From positions 1 through 46,870 of the IMG/VR virus record IMGVR_UViG_3300010370_000061: a stretch of 46,870 bases of DNA. One strand, given 5' to 3'. This document shows positions 38,944 through 46,497 of this stretch, piece by piece. Origin of the DNA: a virus. A program made the translations under genes and the position numbers. Within the stretch, counting starts at the first letter, position 1. Every line of letters begins with the position of its first letter. The notes beneath the pieces were generated by a model. It made no database searches, was not told where the DNA came from, and saw only the letters and a program-made list of their open reading frames with translations.

Positions 38944-38966
38944 ATACATTTTCTCTGGGAGAAAAC
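38920..38966 (+). promoter_or_regulatory. Plus-strand promoter and hairpin leader of the inverted virion gene
   Basis: A perfect TATAAT (38920-38925) without a clear -35 is followed 26 bases later by the 16-mer TTCTCTGGGAGAAAAC (38951-38966), which ends five bases before the ATG and contains GGGAG as Shine-Dalgarno. With the preceding TT it forms a TTTTCTC/GAGAAAA stem. The identical 16-mer and TATAAT occur at 46208-46250. Confidence 0.6.
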
Positions 38967-38971
38967 GGTCG

Positions 38972-40240
38972 ATGGCTATTAACTACGCAAATCTTTTTGG
39001 TGACTTAGGTGATATTTATAACACCATAGAAGATATAGAAACATTTGGCGCAACGATGCTTTCTAATAAAGCAACAGTTATCGCGCAACTTACTGCATCA
39101 GGTGAAACTGATCTCATCACACAAGCCAATTCAACCTTTGATACCGCGATCTCTTCTATCAACACCATGCTTTCAAACATGGTCAACTTATCGCGTCGAA
39201 GACTGGTCAGCAAAGCCAGCATTTTGGAGCAACTGCCATCACTTACATCAAACGACTACAACAACGTGATGTACGAACTAATTGATGACATGGTTGCAAA
39301 CTCACAGACGATAAAAAAATCTACAGTTACTATTGGCGCAATTACAAAGACAGCGACAAATGCTAACTCTGGTAGCCTAATTGTGACGAAAAAACTTCCC
39401 GGTAACACTTCTCCCGGTGAAGGAATGTATGCGCATCCTGATATGACAGGTCAAGATTCTCAACTTACTTTGACTGATAGTTTTGTTGTAACTGTTTCCA
39501 ATGACAATCAGGCAAGTGGTGGTGGTGGTGAAACATTTCAGATCACCAGTTTGCCTGCTGCTGCTGGGCCATTTACTGTGCAAGGTGGTGGTAACAGGGG
39601 TGTTAGCACCTTTTCACCAACCAAACAGCGAAGCATTATCAGCAACTTCTTCTCATCTTTTAGTGGAACTGTTCCATCGGGATGGACTGCGCTGGATGCA
39701 AATGACTATGCAGTAGAAACATCTGTCGTTATGTTCGCCGGTACAAATTGTTTGAAGATTATTTCAGCCGGTACTCTCAGCTACGACTTCAGCACAGCAG
39801 TAAGACCGGGACAAATGTTGTGCTTATCCTTCTATCTCAGAAAAGTTGTTGGTGAGACTGGTAGTATAAACGTCAAGGTCTACATCAATGGTTCAGCAGT
39901 TGTAAACCAGACAATTGTTACTGGCTCAGTATCTAGTTCAGCGTGGACTCTATTCAACTATGATGTCGCTGTCACCAAGGAGACTGGAACCTGTTATATC
40001 GAGATCATCTCAACATCAATTACAAACGGTTACTACATCGACAACGGCGCCTTGAGTCCTTATCACCATCATGCTGGGCTTGGGTTCGCAGTTACAAGAG
40101 GAACCGAAGTCTTTGTCAAAGGCGACGATTTCAGGTTCACAACAACAAACGACAACGCTGGTAAGCAGCAACGATTGTTATCCAGAATTGTTGGTTTCCA
40201 GCCACCAACAGCCAATACTGGTACTATCGCAGAACCCTAG
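38972..40240 (+). CDS. Virion protein with carbohydrate-binding-like domain, inverted
   Basis: A 422-residue protein. The N-terminal about 130 residues are helical (GDLGDIYNTIEDIETFGATML, FDTAISSINTMLSNMVNLSRR). A middle part includes LTLTDSFVVTVSNDN. Residues about 230-385 form a CBM/galactose-binding-like jelly-roll (WTALDANDYAVET, NCLKIISAGTLSYDF, LCLSFYLRKVVG, CYIEIISTSI..GYYIDNGALSP). The family is unnamed but typical of phage structural proteins. It is the only plus-strand gene within the structural block and converges on the terminase gene, with stop codons sharing CTAG. Confidence 0.6.
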   Translation: MAINYANLFGDLGDIYNTIEDIETFGATMLSNKATVIAQLTASGETDLITQANSTFDTAISSINTMLSNMVNLSRRRLVSKASILEQLPSLTSNDYNNVMYELIDDMVANSQTIKKSTVTIGAITKTATNANSGSLIVTKKLPGNTSPGEGMYAHPDMTGQDSQLTLTDSFVVTVSNDNQASGGGGETFQITSLPAAAGPFTVQGGGNRGVSTFSPTKQRSIISNFFSSFSGTVPSGWTALDANDYAVETSVVMFAGTNCLKIISAGTLSYDFSTAVRPGQMLCLSFYLRKVVGETGSINVKVYINGSAVVNQTIVTGSVSSSAWTLFNYDVAVTKETGTCYIEIISTSITNGYYIDNGALSPYHHHAGLGFAVTRGTEVFVKGDDFRFTTTNDNAGKQQRLLSRIVGFQPPTANTGTIAEP

Positions 40241-41778
40241 TAGAGGGGGTGTGATGGTTTATATGTACCGGGCAAGTCATGGTAATCAACAGATACCGTG
40301 TTGCTATAGCTCTCAGGCTTAGTAAGTACATTATGCCATTTCACATAGTTGCAAGCTCTGGATAGCGTATCCACGATGTCATCCGTTTCATTCGGATAAC
40401 CTTGCCATGTAAATATCTCATTCTCGGCTGTCTTGCCCCAGTCCGAGTATTGAGGAAACCAGATTCTGCCATTTTTCATTTGGATGATCGCTACAGTTGC
40501 GTCACGTAACTTATCTGTATCCTTGAATACACCTTCTACAACCATACCCAAACGATTGGCATATTGGACTACACCTTTACCAATGCCATTTTCTTCAATG
40601 ATGACTTTACTTGGCCTCCAGCGGTAATACTGCTCCCACATCCTATCAATCACTTCAGGGATCTCTTCCCTGAACCGTTCCATGTGTAGCCAGAGCAGGT
40701 TGTAACATTTTGTAATTGCCCATGTACTAATTACAGTCCACGATGGGTTGTACCTTGGGTTGAAGTCAGTATCACCCGGCCCTTCTGTAAGACTGGATGC
40801 GCTATCAATCGTCTGGAACACTTCAGCAATATCACGTTGCCAGTTTAAGTGTGTGCCAGTTCTGTTTGGGCCTAAGAATAGCAAGTCACCAGATTCACTA
40901 AAGAACCTTTGATACTTCTGCTGGAATCTGGCATTAGCGACAAACCCCCAGTCACCATCTTGTAACTGCGCACGGTGTTCTTCTGTCAGATTGGAAAGTG
41001 ACTCGCTGTACTCTTCCTGATTCAAGAATGGGTTGTCGTTCAGAAATGATGGTATGAATGGTCTGGTTTTATCTTTACCAACCCATCTAACAACCTCTCT
41101 GTCATTGATAGTTTGTTTTTCAGGCTGAATCTTGAATCTGGCTTGAACCCATCTATGACCTACACCGCCGGGGTTAGTGGTGGCTCTCATTCTGATTGGG
41201 AGCGATGCCATCATCCGGCAAACATTACAATCAGGGTCATAATCCTGTTTGTGATCAGGACAATTACACTTACGCAAACGGGAAAACAAATAAGTGTAGT
41301 CAGCTTCACTATGCTGAGTCACTTCATCAAACCCAACCATTTGCAATTCAATACCCTGATAACGCGAATAAGCATTGGTATCGCCAATGTAACCAAATGT
41401 CAGAGATGAATCCTGTAGTCGTTTACCTTTTGAATCAAAGGTCTTGAAATAGAACGCATGATCAGACGCAGAGTAACGAACTTCTTTGGTTCGTAAATGT
41501 GGTGTCAGCCATTCTGTAGCGCGAGAGAGAAGCGCATTGGGCAATTTAAGATCAGCCAGCGTCTTTCTCATCAGCATACATGCGTAACCCGGAACATCGG
41601 AATACTGCAATGCTGCCATCAAGAGAGCATCTGATTTACCACCACCAGCCGCACCACCAAACAATGCCTCCTTCTGGGGGACAAGGAGAAACGCGGTTTG
41701 TTTGATGGTGGGCTTATGTGGAATGAACTTAGTCAACCGTGGTTTAAGGAACCCGGCGATCTTGTTCAAATCTGTCAT
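40237..41778 (-). CDS. terL: Terminase large subunit
   Basis: A 513-residue protein. ATPase: Walker A FGGAAGGGKSD (41-50), arginine-type MLMRKTLADL, Walker B MVGFDEVTQ, coupling ATTNPGG. An unusual Cys cluster CNCPDHKQDYDPDCNVC (about 170-187) suggests a bound zinc inserted in the ATPase. Nuclease: QTIDSASS, IIEENGIGKG and TDDIVDTLSRA provide the RNase H-like acidic residues. It packages DNA into the prohead. Its start overlaps the small upstream gene as ATGA. Confidence 0.9.
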   Translation of the reverse strand: MTDLNKIAGFLKPRLTKFIPHKPTIKQTAFLLVPQKEALFGGAAGGGKSDALLMAALQYSDVPGYACMLMRKTLADLKLPNALLSRATEWLTPHLRTKEVRYSASDHAFYFKTFDSKGKRLQDSSLTFGYIGDTNAYSRYQGIELQMVGFDEVTQHSEADYTYLFSRLRKCNCPDHKQDYDPDCNVCRMMASLPIRMRATTNPGGVGHRWVQARFKIQPEKQTINDREVVRWVGKDKTRPFIPSFLNDNPFLNQEEYSESLSNLTEEHRAQLQDGDWGFVANARFQQKYQRFFSESGDLLFLGPNRTGTHLNWQRDIAEVFQTIDSASSLTEGPGDTDFNPRYNPSWTVISTWAITKCYNLLWLHMERFREEIPEVIDRMWEQYYRWRPSKVIIEENGIGKGVVQYANRLGMVVEGVFKDTDKLRDATVAIIQMKNGRIWFPQYSDWGKTAENEIFTWQGYPNETDDIVDTLSRACNYVKWHNVLTKPESYSNTVSVDYHDLPGTYKPSHPLY

Positions 41779-42134
41779 TTCTTGGCTGCTTTGCTGGCGA
41801 ATGAATTACAAATTTCTTCGTGGAGTACGGTTGCAAAATCAATGATAGCTTTTGCATCTCGTCTCACATAATTTGTATTGTCAGCAGCCTTCCTGACAAT
41901 GTTTGGATTGGTTCGGATGTGATTCAGCATCGCAATTTCCAAACACTTCTCAAACTGAATTTGCAAGTCCAAACCAGCCACACCAGTTGGTTGTTTGAAC
42001 TCTTGAATCTTCTTGACCTTGGAATCAAGCTCGTTGAACAGGTCAGTCATGAACTGAACCCTAGCTTCCAACTCACTGATCTTCTCAAACAAATCTTGTT
42101 CTTCCAGAGTTGCGGATTCCTTGCTTTTAGCCAT
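41775..42134 (-). CDS. Candidate terminase small subunit
   Basis: A 119-residue protein starting at the ATG after AAAGGAAC. Longer readings upstream run through a terminator. It is entirely helical with a coiled-coil (LFEKISELEARVQFMTDLFNELDSKVKKIQEF) and a C-terminal helical region ending in a Lys tail. The size, the coiled coil and the ATGA coupling to the terminase large subunit suggest the small subunit. No DNA-binding motif is clear, so confidence is moderate. Confidence 0.5.
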   Translation of the reverse strand: MAKSKESATLEEQDLFEKISELEARVQFMTDLFNELDSKVKKIQEFKQPTGVAGLDLQIQFEKCLEIAMLNHIRTNPNIVRKAADNTNYVRRDAKAIIDFATVLHEEICNSFASKAAKK

Positions 42135-42198
42135 AGATGTTCCTTTTGATTGAGGATGAGATTTCTTGAAGTGTACCAATATACATCTTACCGTCAAT

Positions 42199-42235
42199 AA
42201 AAAACCCCCATCCAGACCGGAGCCTGAATGAGGGT
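42199..42235 (-). terminator. Terminator upstream of the packaging genes
   Basis: A 12-bp stem with two G-U pairs (ACCCTCATTCAG/CTGGATGGGGGT on the minus strand; 42235-42224 with 42215-42204) has an 8-nt loop and a run of six Ts. It separates the methyltransferase unit from the terminase unit. Confidence 0.85.
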
Positions 42236-42261
42236 GACAGAAAGGAGCTTCCAGAATGATC

Positions 42262-42480
42262 CTACTTATCCTTTTGATGCTCGTCAATTGCTTTCAACAT
42301 ATCCTTGACTGTTGCATCAGCCAAATCACGCACTTCACCATGATCTGCAATTTCGTGTAAATATCTGTATGCACTCAATTTCTGGATATTCTCTGTGTGT
42401 CGTTCCTTCCAAGCCTTCGATCCAACCTTGGTTCGATAATCAATCTCATCCAAGTGGCCCCATTTGGGTTCTTTAGGCAT
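42262..42480 (-). CDS. Small hypothetical protein next to methyltransferase
   Basis: A 72-residue protein, charged and mostly helical (GSKAWKERHTENIQKLSAYRYLHEI, TVKDMLKAIDEHQKDK). The start ATG follows GGAGGAAATAG and overlaps the methyltransferase stop by eight bases. No family is recognised. Confidence 0.45.
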   Translation of the reverse strand: MPKEPKWGHLDEIDYRTKVGSKAWKERHTENIQKLSAYRYLHEIADHGEVRDLADATVKDMLKAIDEHQKDK

Positions 42481-43231
42481 CTATTTCCTCCAATCTCTGT
42501 TTGATCGATTCACAATAAGCCTCACTTACATCGCAAGTAATGCTATTCCTACCAAGTTTCTTGGCAACTGCGCTGGTAGTTCCAGAGCCGCCAAATGGGT
42601 CAAATACAGTGTCATCTGCATTGGAATAGGCTCTGATAATCCTTTCCAGATACTTTTCCGGCAATTGGTTGTCATGCAACTTCCTTCTTTCCTTGTTATT
42701 CCCTTGAATACGACCCCAACCAGAACCATCAATCTCAGGAATACCCCAGACAGTACCCGGTAATCTCATTCCACCTCGTTCTGTTTCGTGAACCCGCTTG
42801 TCCTTGTACTTGGTTGCCCTAAGCGATGGAACAAGTACATCATCTGGGTTCCATGTTGGGCTAGAACCTTCTCTGGAAGCAACCAACAGGTGGGTTCTCG
42901 CGTCAACCCAATTGGTTCTGCGGCATTGACCAAACCCGTAGTACAGGTTCACCCAACTTCTCAGCTTCCATCCAGAAACATCCAACCATTTCAGGTAAAT
43001 CCGGCAAAGTTTATCCGGGCCATGCAAGCAGAGCGTTCCATTCCTTCTTGCATACCGCGAAACATGGCTGATTCTCTCCAATAACCACTGTTCAAACCGT
43101 GTTTCTTCCATTTTATCGTCATGTGTGTCGTACTTCCTGCCGATGTTAAACGGTGGATCCATGAACCCAAGATGGTACTTCCCATGCCGGTAATCCAAAC
43201 AATCTTCGCAATAAACCCGATGTTCTGTCAT
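42473..43231 (-). CDS. DNA methyltransferase, beta class (N4/N6 type)
   Basis: A 252-residue protein starting at the ATG after TGGAGGGAAAA. Catalytic motif IV DPPF (25-28) comes first and the SAM-binding FDPFGGSGTT (motif I) near residue 220, which is the beta-class order. Between them lie a target-recognition region with VNLYYGFGQCRRTNWVDARTHLLVASR and LPGTVWGIPEIDG, and HDNQLPEKYLERII as motif X. It could methylate phage DNA against host restriction. It is probably read from the divergent region shared with the plus-strand gene at 43320. Confidence 0.85.
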   Translation of the reverse strand: MTEHRVYCEDCLDYRHGKYHLGFMDPPFNIGRKYDTHDDKMEETRFEQWLLERISHVSRYARRNGTLCLHGPDKLCRIYLKWLDVSGWKLRSWVNLYYGFGQCRRTNWVDARTHLLVASREGSSPTWNPDDVLVPSLRATKYKDKRVHETERGGMRLPGTVWGIPEIDGSGWGRIQGNNKERRKLHDNQLPEKYLERIIRAYSNADDTVFDPFGGSGTTSAVAKKLGRNSITCDVSEAYCESIKQRLEEIDA

Positions 43232-43251
43232 TTTTCCCTCCAGAAACCTTG

Positions 43252-43288
43252 TTGACATTGACGATAGATTGATGTTAGTATATCTATC
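43252..43288 (+). promoter_or_regulatory. Plus-strand promoter with 7-bp inverted repeat
   Basis: Two overlapping -35 elements, TTGACA (43252-43257) and TTGACG (43258-43263). The second is 17 bp from TATCTA (43281-43286). GATAGAT (43263-43269) and ATCTATC (43282-43288) are inverted and cover the second promoter. The octamer AGATTGAT (43266-43273) also forms half of the operator-like repeat at 16823-16845. Confidence 0.6.
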
Positions 43289-43319
43289 TACGTTTCACAA
43301 CCATCATCAGGAGGTCATT

Positions 43320-43520
43320 ATGACTGTTCAACGAACCAAGCGCAACTGGAAACTTCTCACCAACGGCAAAGAACACAAGTTGGTCAAGGGCAAGGACTTC
43401 AATTCCTTCCTTTCCATGCGTACTGCCATCTACAACAAAGCCCGAGACATCGGACTGCAAGTTACCACCCGTGTTGAAGGCAACAACCTGTTCATTCGCT
43501 TTACCAAGAAGGGAGCCTAG
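43320..43520 (+). CDS. Small basic protein, first gene of the right-hand plus operon
   Basis: A 66-residue basic protein (MTVQRTKRNWKLL, HKLVKGKDF, MRTAIYNKARDIGLQVTTRVEGNNLFIRF), start ATG after AGGAGGT. Helix then strands resembles small phage DNA-binding proteins, but no family is recognised. It is driven by the strong promoter just upstream. Confidence 0.55.
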   Translation: MTVQRTKRNWKLLTNGKEHKLVKGKDFNSFLSMRTAIYNKARDIGLQVTTRVEGNNLFIRFTKKGA

Positions 43521-43522
43521 TA

Positions 43523-43927
43523 ATGCAAACTTTCCTACCGCACCCTGATTACTATCAATCCATGCTCAGTCTGGACAAATCACGACTTGGCAACCAAGTC
43601 TGGAGAGAGGGTTTAACCCTCATTCGTGGTGGCTGGCCTAATCACCCAGCATCCAAGATGTGGAAGGGCTACGAATACCACCTCGGTCTGTACCTGTTAG
43701 CTGGTATTGCTGCTCTCAAAGTACAGCGCAACAAGCATTATGTTGAGGTGGAGAAGAAGATTCGTGCTGAGATGGAAAAGCATCCAAACAATGGGCCTCC
43801 ACCGTGGCTTGGTAACGAGCAATTCCATGCCAGCCATAGAAGCAACCTGATTCGCAAGAACCCAGATTACTATCGTTCGTTTGGCTGGACAGAACCTGAC
43901 AATCTTCCCTACGTTTGGCCGGTATAG
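43523..43927 (+). CDS. Pyrimidine-dimer-glycosylase-like/Pyr_excise-style phage protein
   Basis: A 134-residue protein. The conserved residues QTFLPHPDY, SLDKSRLGNQVWREGLTLI, GWPNHPASKMWKGYEYHLGLY, PPWLGNEQFHASHRSNLIRK and YVWPV recall a widespread phage and bacterial group whose 'LD..RL.kQ / W.nHPA..MW.gy..L..Y' core I associate with pyrimidine dimer glycosylase-like proteins. Enzyme activity is not established and the match to T4 endonuclease V is weak. It lies two bases after the small basic gene. Confidence 0.45.
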   Translation: MQTFLPHPDYYQSMLSLDKSRLGNQVWREGLTLIRGGWPNHPASKMWKGYEYHLGLYLLAGIAALKVQRNKHYVEVEKKIRAEMEKHPNNGPPPWLGNEQFHASHRSNLIRKNPDYYRSFGWTEPDNLPYVWPV

Positions 43928-43938
43928 GAGACAATCAC

Positions 43939-44037
43939 ATGACAGCGGAGTTCATAAACATCATGGCGCATCTAATTCTGGTCGTAATCATGCTGACATG
44001 GACAAGAATTATTTTGTTCAATCGACGGGAGAACTAA
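43939..44037 (+). CDS. Single-TM mini-protein (32 aa)
   Basis: A 32-residue protein, MTAEFINIMAHLILVVIMLT then WTRIILFNRREN. Start ATG after AGGAG, stop TAA at 44035-44037. One hydrophobic helix with a positively charged end, like small phage membrane proteins. It sits between well-supported genes with tight spacing; that and the Shine-Dalgarno are the evidence. Confidence 0.55.
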   Translation: MTAEFINIMAHLILVVIMLTWTRIILFNRREN

Positions 44038-44039
44038 CG

Positions 44040-44657
44040 ATGAACGTGGATGAGGCGATGCTGGTGGCAGCGAAGCAGGGCGGATTGCCAGAAACAGATG
44101 AATGGCACGACGAAGTGATTGATGCACTGGATGTTTTATCCTCCGAAGTCGAGCGACTGCGGGCCGAATTAGAGAAAGAAAGAATTAGGCTTGCAGCTTG
44201 TGGCGTAGTAGCTATGTCAAACACAGAAGATAGTCTCAACAAGATTTTTTCTGACATACATCCAGACTATCTTTGCGCTTCTCTTCAAGACGTTAAAACA
44301 GCAGTTTGGCGAGAGATTAAACTCCGTCTCGAAGTCAAGCGGCTACGTTCCGAACTGGCCGCTTGCCAAAATCTGTTAGACGAAACCAGAACGGAATTGT
44401 CTATTTGCGGAGCGTTCCATTCTCTTGTAAAAGAAGGATGGCAGTTGGAAGTGGAAAAGGTAAACAGGCTTGAAGCCGAACTGGCCGCAGCGAAAGCGGC
44501 GAGCGTTTGTCCTGTGAGCTGGAAATCGGCAGAGCAATTTTTCCAAAGCGGTGCAGACCGTGGCAACCAGTGGGGCGTTGAGTTGTGGTTTGAAAACAAA
44601 GAGCAGCGTGAGCAGTTTTATAAGTGGTTGGCAGACAACACCCCACCCACAACCTAA
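44040..44657 (+). CDS. Coiled-coil hypothetical protein
   Basis: A 205-residue protein starting at the ATG after GGGAG; longer readings overlap the preceding genes. Long coiled-coil helices (ALDVLSSEVERLRAELEKERIRL, EVKRLRSELAACQNLLDETRTEL, EVEKVNRLEAELAAAKAA) and a C-terminal globular part (SWKSAEQFFQSGADRGNQWGVELWF). Its composition is slightly more GC-rich than its neighbours. Function unknown. Confidence 0.5.
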   Translation: MNVDEAMLVAAKQGGLPETDEWHDEVIDALDVLSSEVERLRAELEKERIRLAACGVVAMSNTEDSLNKIFSDIHPDYLCASLQDVKTAVWREIKLRLEVKRLRSELAACQNLLDETRTELSICGAFHSLVKEGWQLEVEKVNRLEAELAAAKAASVCPVSWKSAEQFFQSGADRGNQWGVELWFENKEQREQFYKWLADNTPPTT

Positions 44658-44674
44658 ACCGGGAGGTAACTTGA

Positions 44675-45130
44675 ATGAGCAAACTTGATGTCCATTTCAG
44701 TAGCCAGAAGATGGACTGGGAAACACCAGATGACTTGTTCCAGCAATGGAACAACATTTATAACTTTGACTTGGATGTATGCGCTACCAAGCACAACGCC
44801 AAATGCAAGAAGTTCTACTCACCTAAGACCAATGGATTGAAACAACGCTGGCGAGGTAACTGCTGGATGAATCCACCATACGGCAGAGAACTAAAGAAGT
44901 GGGTGGAGAAAGCACATCGATCATCCATGACCGGCAAGTGCTGTGTAGTCTGTCTCATACCAGCGAGAACAGATACCAAGATGTTCCATGATTACATCTG
45001 GGACAAAGAACTAGGTAGACCGTATCCCGGCATACAAGTTCATTTTCTGAAGGGAAGAGTGAAGTTCAAAGGTGCTGAAGCATCTGCGCCATTCCCATCC
45101 ATGATTGTCGTATTTGGAGAGAAGCAATGA
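44675..45130 (+). CDS. Phage-type DNA N6-adenine methyltransferase (Dam-like)
   Basis: A 151-residue protein. Family features in order: DWETPDDLFQQWNNIYNFDLDVCA, NAKCKKFY, catalytic NPPYGR (66-71), CVVCLIPARTDTKMFH, HFLKGRVKF, APFPSMIVVF. This matches the short phage N-6-adenine-methyltransferase family, which methylates adenine in short sites and may confer resistance to restriction. Together with the beta-class enzyme, the phage has two methyltransferases. Confidence 0.85.
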   Translation: MSKLDVHFSSQKMDWETPDDLFQQWNNIYNFDLDVCATKHNAKCKKFYSPKTNGLKQRWRGNCWMNPPYGRELKKWVEKAHRSSMTGKCCVVCLIPARTDTKMFHDYIWDKELGRPYPGIQVHFLKGRVKFKGAEASAPFPSMIVVFGEKQ

Positions 45131-45393
45131 CAACACCAACAACAGAAATGCGATTCTTGCCCAGAGGCTTGTCAGTTAGCATGTCACTTTTCCAATCTCT
45201 GGATATTATCCAGCATGATGAGAATGACACATTCTTTGATAACGTATGGAACATGCTAAAACCGGGTGGGATATATGCTGCTCCCAACGGTTCAACACCA
45301 ATGATGATCAAGAATGAAACGGACAATGGTTGGGTGCTGGTATATGACAGTAACCATCCAAAATCACATTTCTGGTCACAAATTGGCAATTAA
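45127..45393 (+). CDS. Hypothetical protein coupled to the Dam-like gene
   Basis: An 88-residue protein starting by ATGA overlap. It has LFQSLDIIQHDENDTFFDNVWNML, then GGIYAAPNGSTPMMIKN and WVLVYDSNHPKSHFW. No family is recognised. It may assist the methyltransferase or be an independent early protein. Confidence 0.45.
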   Translation: MTTPTTEMRFLPRGLSVSMSLFQSLDIIQHDENDTFFDNVWNMLKPGGIYAAPNGSTPMMIKNETDNGWVLVYDSNHPKSHFWSQIGN

Positions 45394-45403
45394 GGACGAT
45401 ACA

Positions 45404-45538
45404 ATGGATGACATCACCGTAGGATTTATTCTCGGAGTGATCGCAACCAGCGCAATCTGGTTGTGGAATGGATTGGTAAATCTCATTGATCGATCACTTC
45501 GCGAATACGATGATAAACATGACAAGACGGGTTCTTAA
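45404..45538 (+). CDS. Single-TM mini-protein (44 aa)
   Basis: A 44-residue protein with one membrane helix ([21 protein letters not shown]) and a charged tail ([13 protein letters not shown]). Start ATG after AAGGA. Longer upstream readings overlap the preceding gene. Function unknown. Confidence 0.5.
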   Translation: MDDITVGFILGVIATSAIWLWNGLVNLIDRSLREYDDKHDKTGS

Positions 45539-45593
45539 TCAGCATGTGCTGATAACCGTCAAGTTGAATAAGCATGACAATGGAGAAACTATC

Positions 45594-45740
45594 ATGCCGA
45601 TGAAGAAGGGTTCCAGCCAAAAAGCAATTTCCTCTAACATCAAGACGGAGATGAAAAAGGGCAAGCCTCAGAAGCAAGCCGTTGCAATTGCCATGTCCAA
45701 GGCTGGCAAGAGCAAACCATCCATGAAGAAAGGTAAGTGA
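45594..45740 (+). CDS. Lys-rich phage protein (DUF6496-like)
   Basis: A 48-residue, very basic protein. It matches the common phage pattern [33 protein letters not shown], here [17 protein letters not shown] and [16 protein letters not shown]. The start ATG follows GGAG. It is the first of three short Lys-rich genes that often occur together in environmental phages. Role unknown; virion or DNA association is an inference from charge. Confidence 0.65.
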   Translation: MPMKKGSSQKAISSNIKTEMKKGKPQKQAVAIAMSKAGKSKPSMKKGK

Positions 45741-45741
45741 C

Positions 45742-45861
45742 ATGGCTAAAGACAACGGTCGTTGTTGGACTGGTTATGAACCTGTAAAGGGCAAGAAGCC
45801 ATACAGCAAGGGAAGTTGCAAGAAATCCACCAAGTCATCCGGCAGCAAGAAAGGCAAATGA
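45742..45861 (+). CDS. Cys/Lys-rich mini-protein (39 aa)
   Basis: A 39-residue protein: MAKDNGRCWTGYEPVKGKKP, then YSKGSCKKST and a basic tail. The CWxGYExxxGKKPYxxGSCKK layout is a known small phage pattern without assigned function. It follows the preceding gene by one base and precedes the next by one base, so the trio is tightly packed. Confidence 0.6.
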   Translation: MAKDNGRCWTGYEPVKGKKPYSKGSCKKSTKSSGSKKGK

Positions 45862-45862
45862 C

Positions 45863-46138
45863 ATGGCTAAATCAGCAGCATGGCAGCGCAGCGAAGGTAA
45901 GAACCCCAAGGGTGGTTTGAACGAGAAAGGACGAAAGTCTTATGAACGAGAGAACCCGGGTTCCGATCTCAAGCCACCTGTCAAGAAAGAGCAAGCAGCC
46001 AAGTCACCAAAGTCTGCTGCTCGCCGCAAATCATTCTGTGCAAGGATGAAAGGGATGAAGGCCAAGAACACCAGCAGCAAGACTGCCAAAGATCCTAACT
46101 CACGGATTAACAAATCCCTCAGAGCATGGGACTGCTAG
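45863..46138 (+). CDS. DUF6321-like phage protein
   Basis: A 91-residue basic protein. The signature parts SAAWQRSEGKNPKGGLNEKG, RRKSFCARMKGMKAKNTSSK, TAKDPNSRINKSLRAWDC are those of the DUF6321 family, widespread in marine and freshwater phages, function unknown. It ends the right-hand unit, followed by a terminator. Confidence 0.7.
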   Translation: MAKSAAWQRSEGKNPKGGLNEKGRKSYERENPGSDLKPPVKKEQAAKSPKSAARRKSFCARMKGMKAKNTSSKTAKDPNSRINKSLRAWDC

Positions 46139-46165
46139 CTAGCTGTTAGAAGCCTAGATTTCACC

Positions 46166-46197
46166 AAGGGGCCATGGAAACATGAGTCCCTTTTTTT
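46166..46197 (+). terminator. Plus-strand terminator after the Lys-rich trio
   Basis: AAGGG pairs with CCCTT and CATG with CATG (46166-46176 with 46181-46192, small internal loop), followed by seven Ts (46191-46197). It ends the operon beginning at 43320. Confidence 0.75.
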
Positions 46198-46207
46198 GTT
46201 TAATCGT

Positions 46208-46250
46208 TATAATTTCCCCATGCCGCCCGGCATCTTCTCTGGGAGAAAAC
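46208..46250 (+). promoter_or_regulatory. Plus-strand promoter with the shared 16-mer leader
   Basis: TATAAT (46208-46213) just after the terminator, then the 16-mer TTCTCTGGGAGAAAAC (46235-46250), one base before the ATG. It is the same arrangement as upstream of the inverted virion gene at 38972. Confidence 0.6.
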
Positions 46251-46251
46251 C

Positions 46252-46497
46252 ATGTCCAAGAAGGCCGATAATGACCTTCTGTCTTTAACCAAGCAACGTG
46301 CCGTCAACAGGAAGACAACAACATCTTGGTTTGATCAGCTACCACAATCAGATCAAGATCAGATCATGGCATCCCTTGACCAAGTTCTCAAGCAGAACCT
46401 TCCAATTATCTGCCTAGCCGAGGTTATCAAAGAGAAATACAAGATTGGTTTCACGCCCGAATCCGTAGCAAGAACAATTACACGGAGGCGTAAATGA
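46252..46497 (+). CDS. Small HTH-like protein
   Basis: An 81-residue protein with a predicted helical region FDQLPQSDQDQIMASLDQVLKQN, then EVIKEKYKIGFTPESVARTITRRRK. The latter resembles a helix-turn-helix that would fit DNA in a packaging or regulatory role. The stop overlaps the next start as ATGA. Confidence 0.5.
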   Translation: MSKKADNDLLSLTKQRAVNRKTTTSWFDQLPQSDQDQIMASLDQVLKQNLPIICLAEVIKEKYKIGFTPESVARTITRRRK

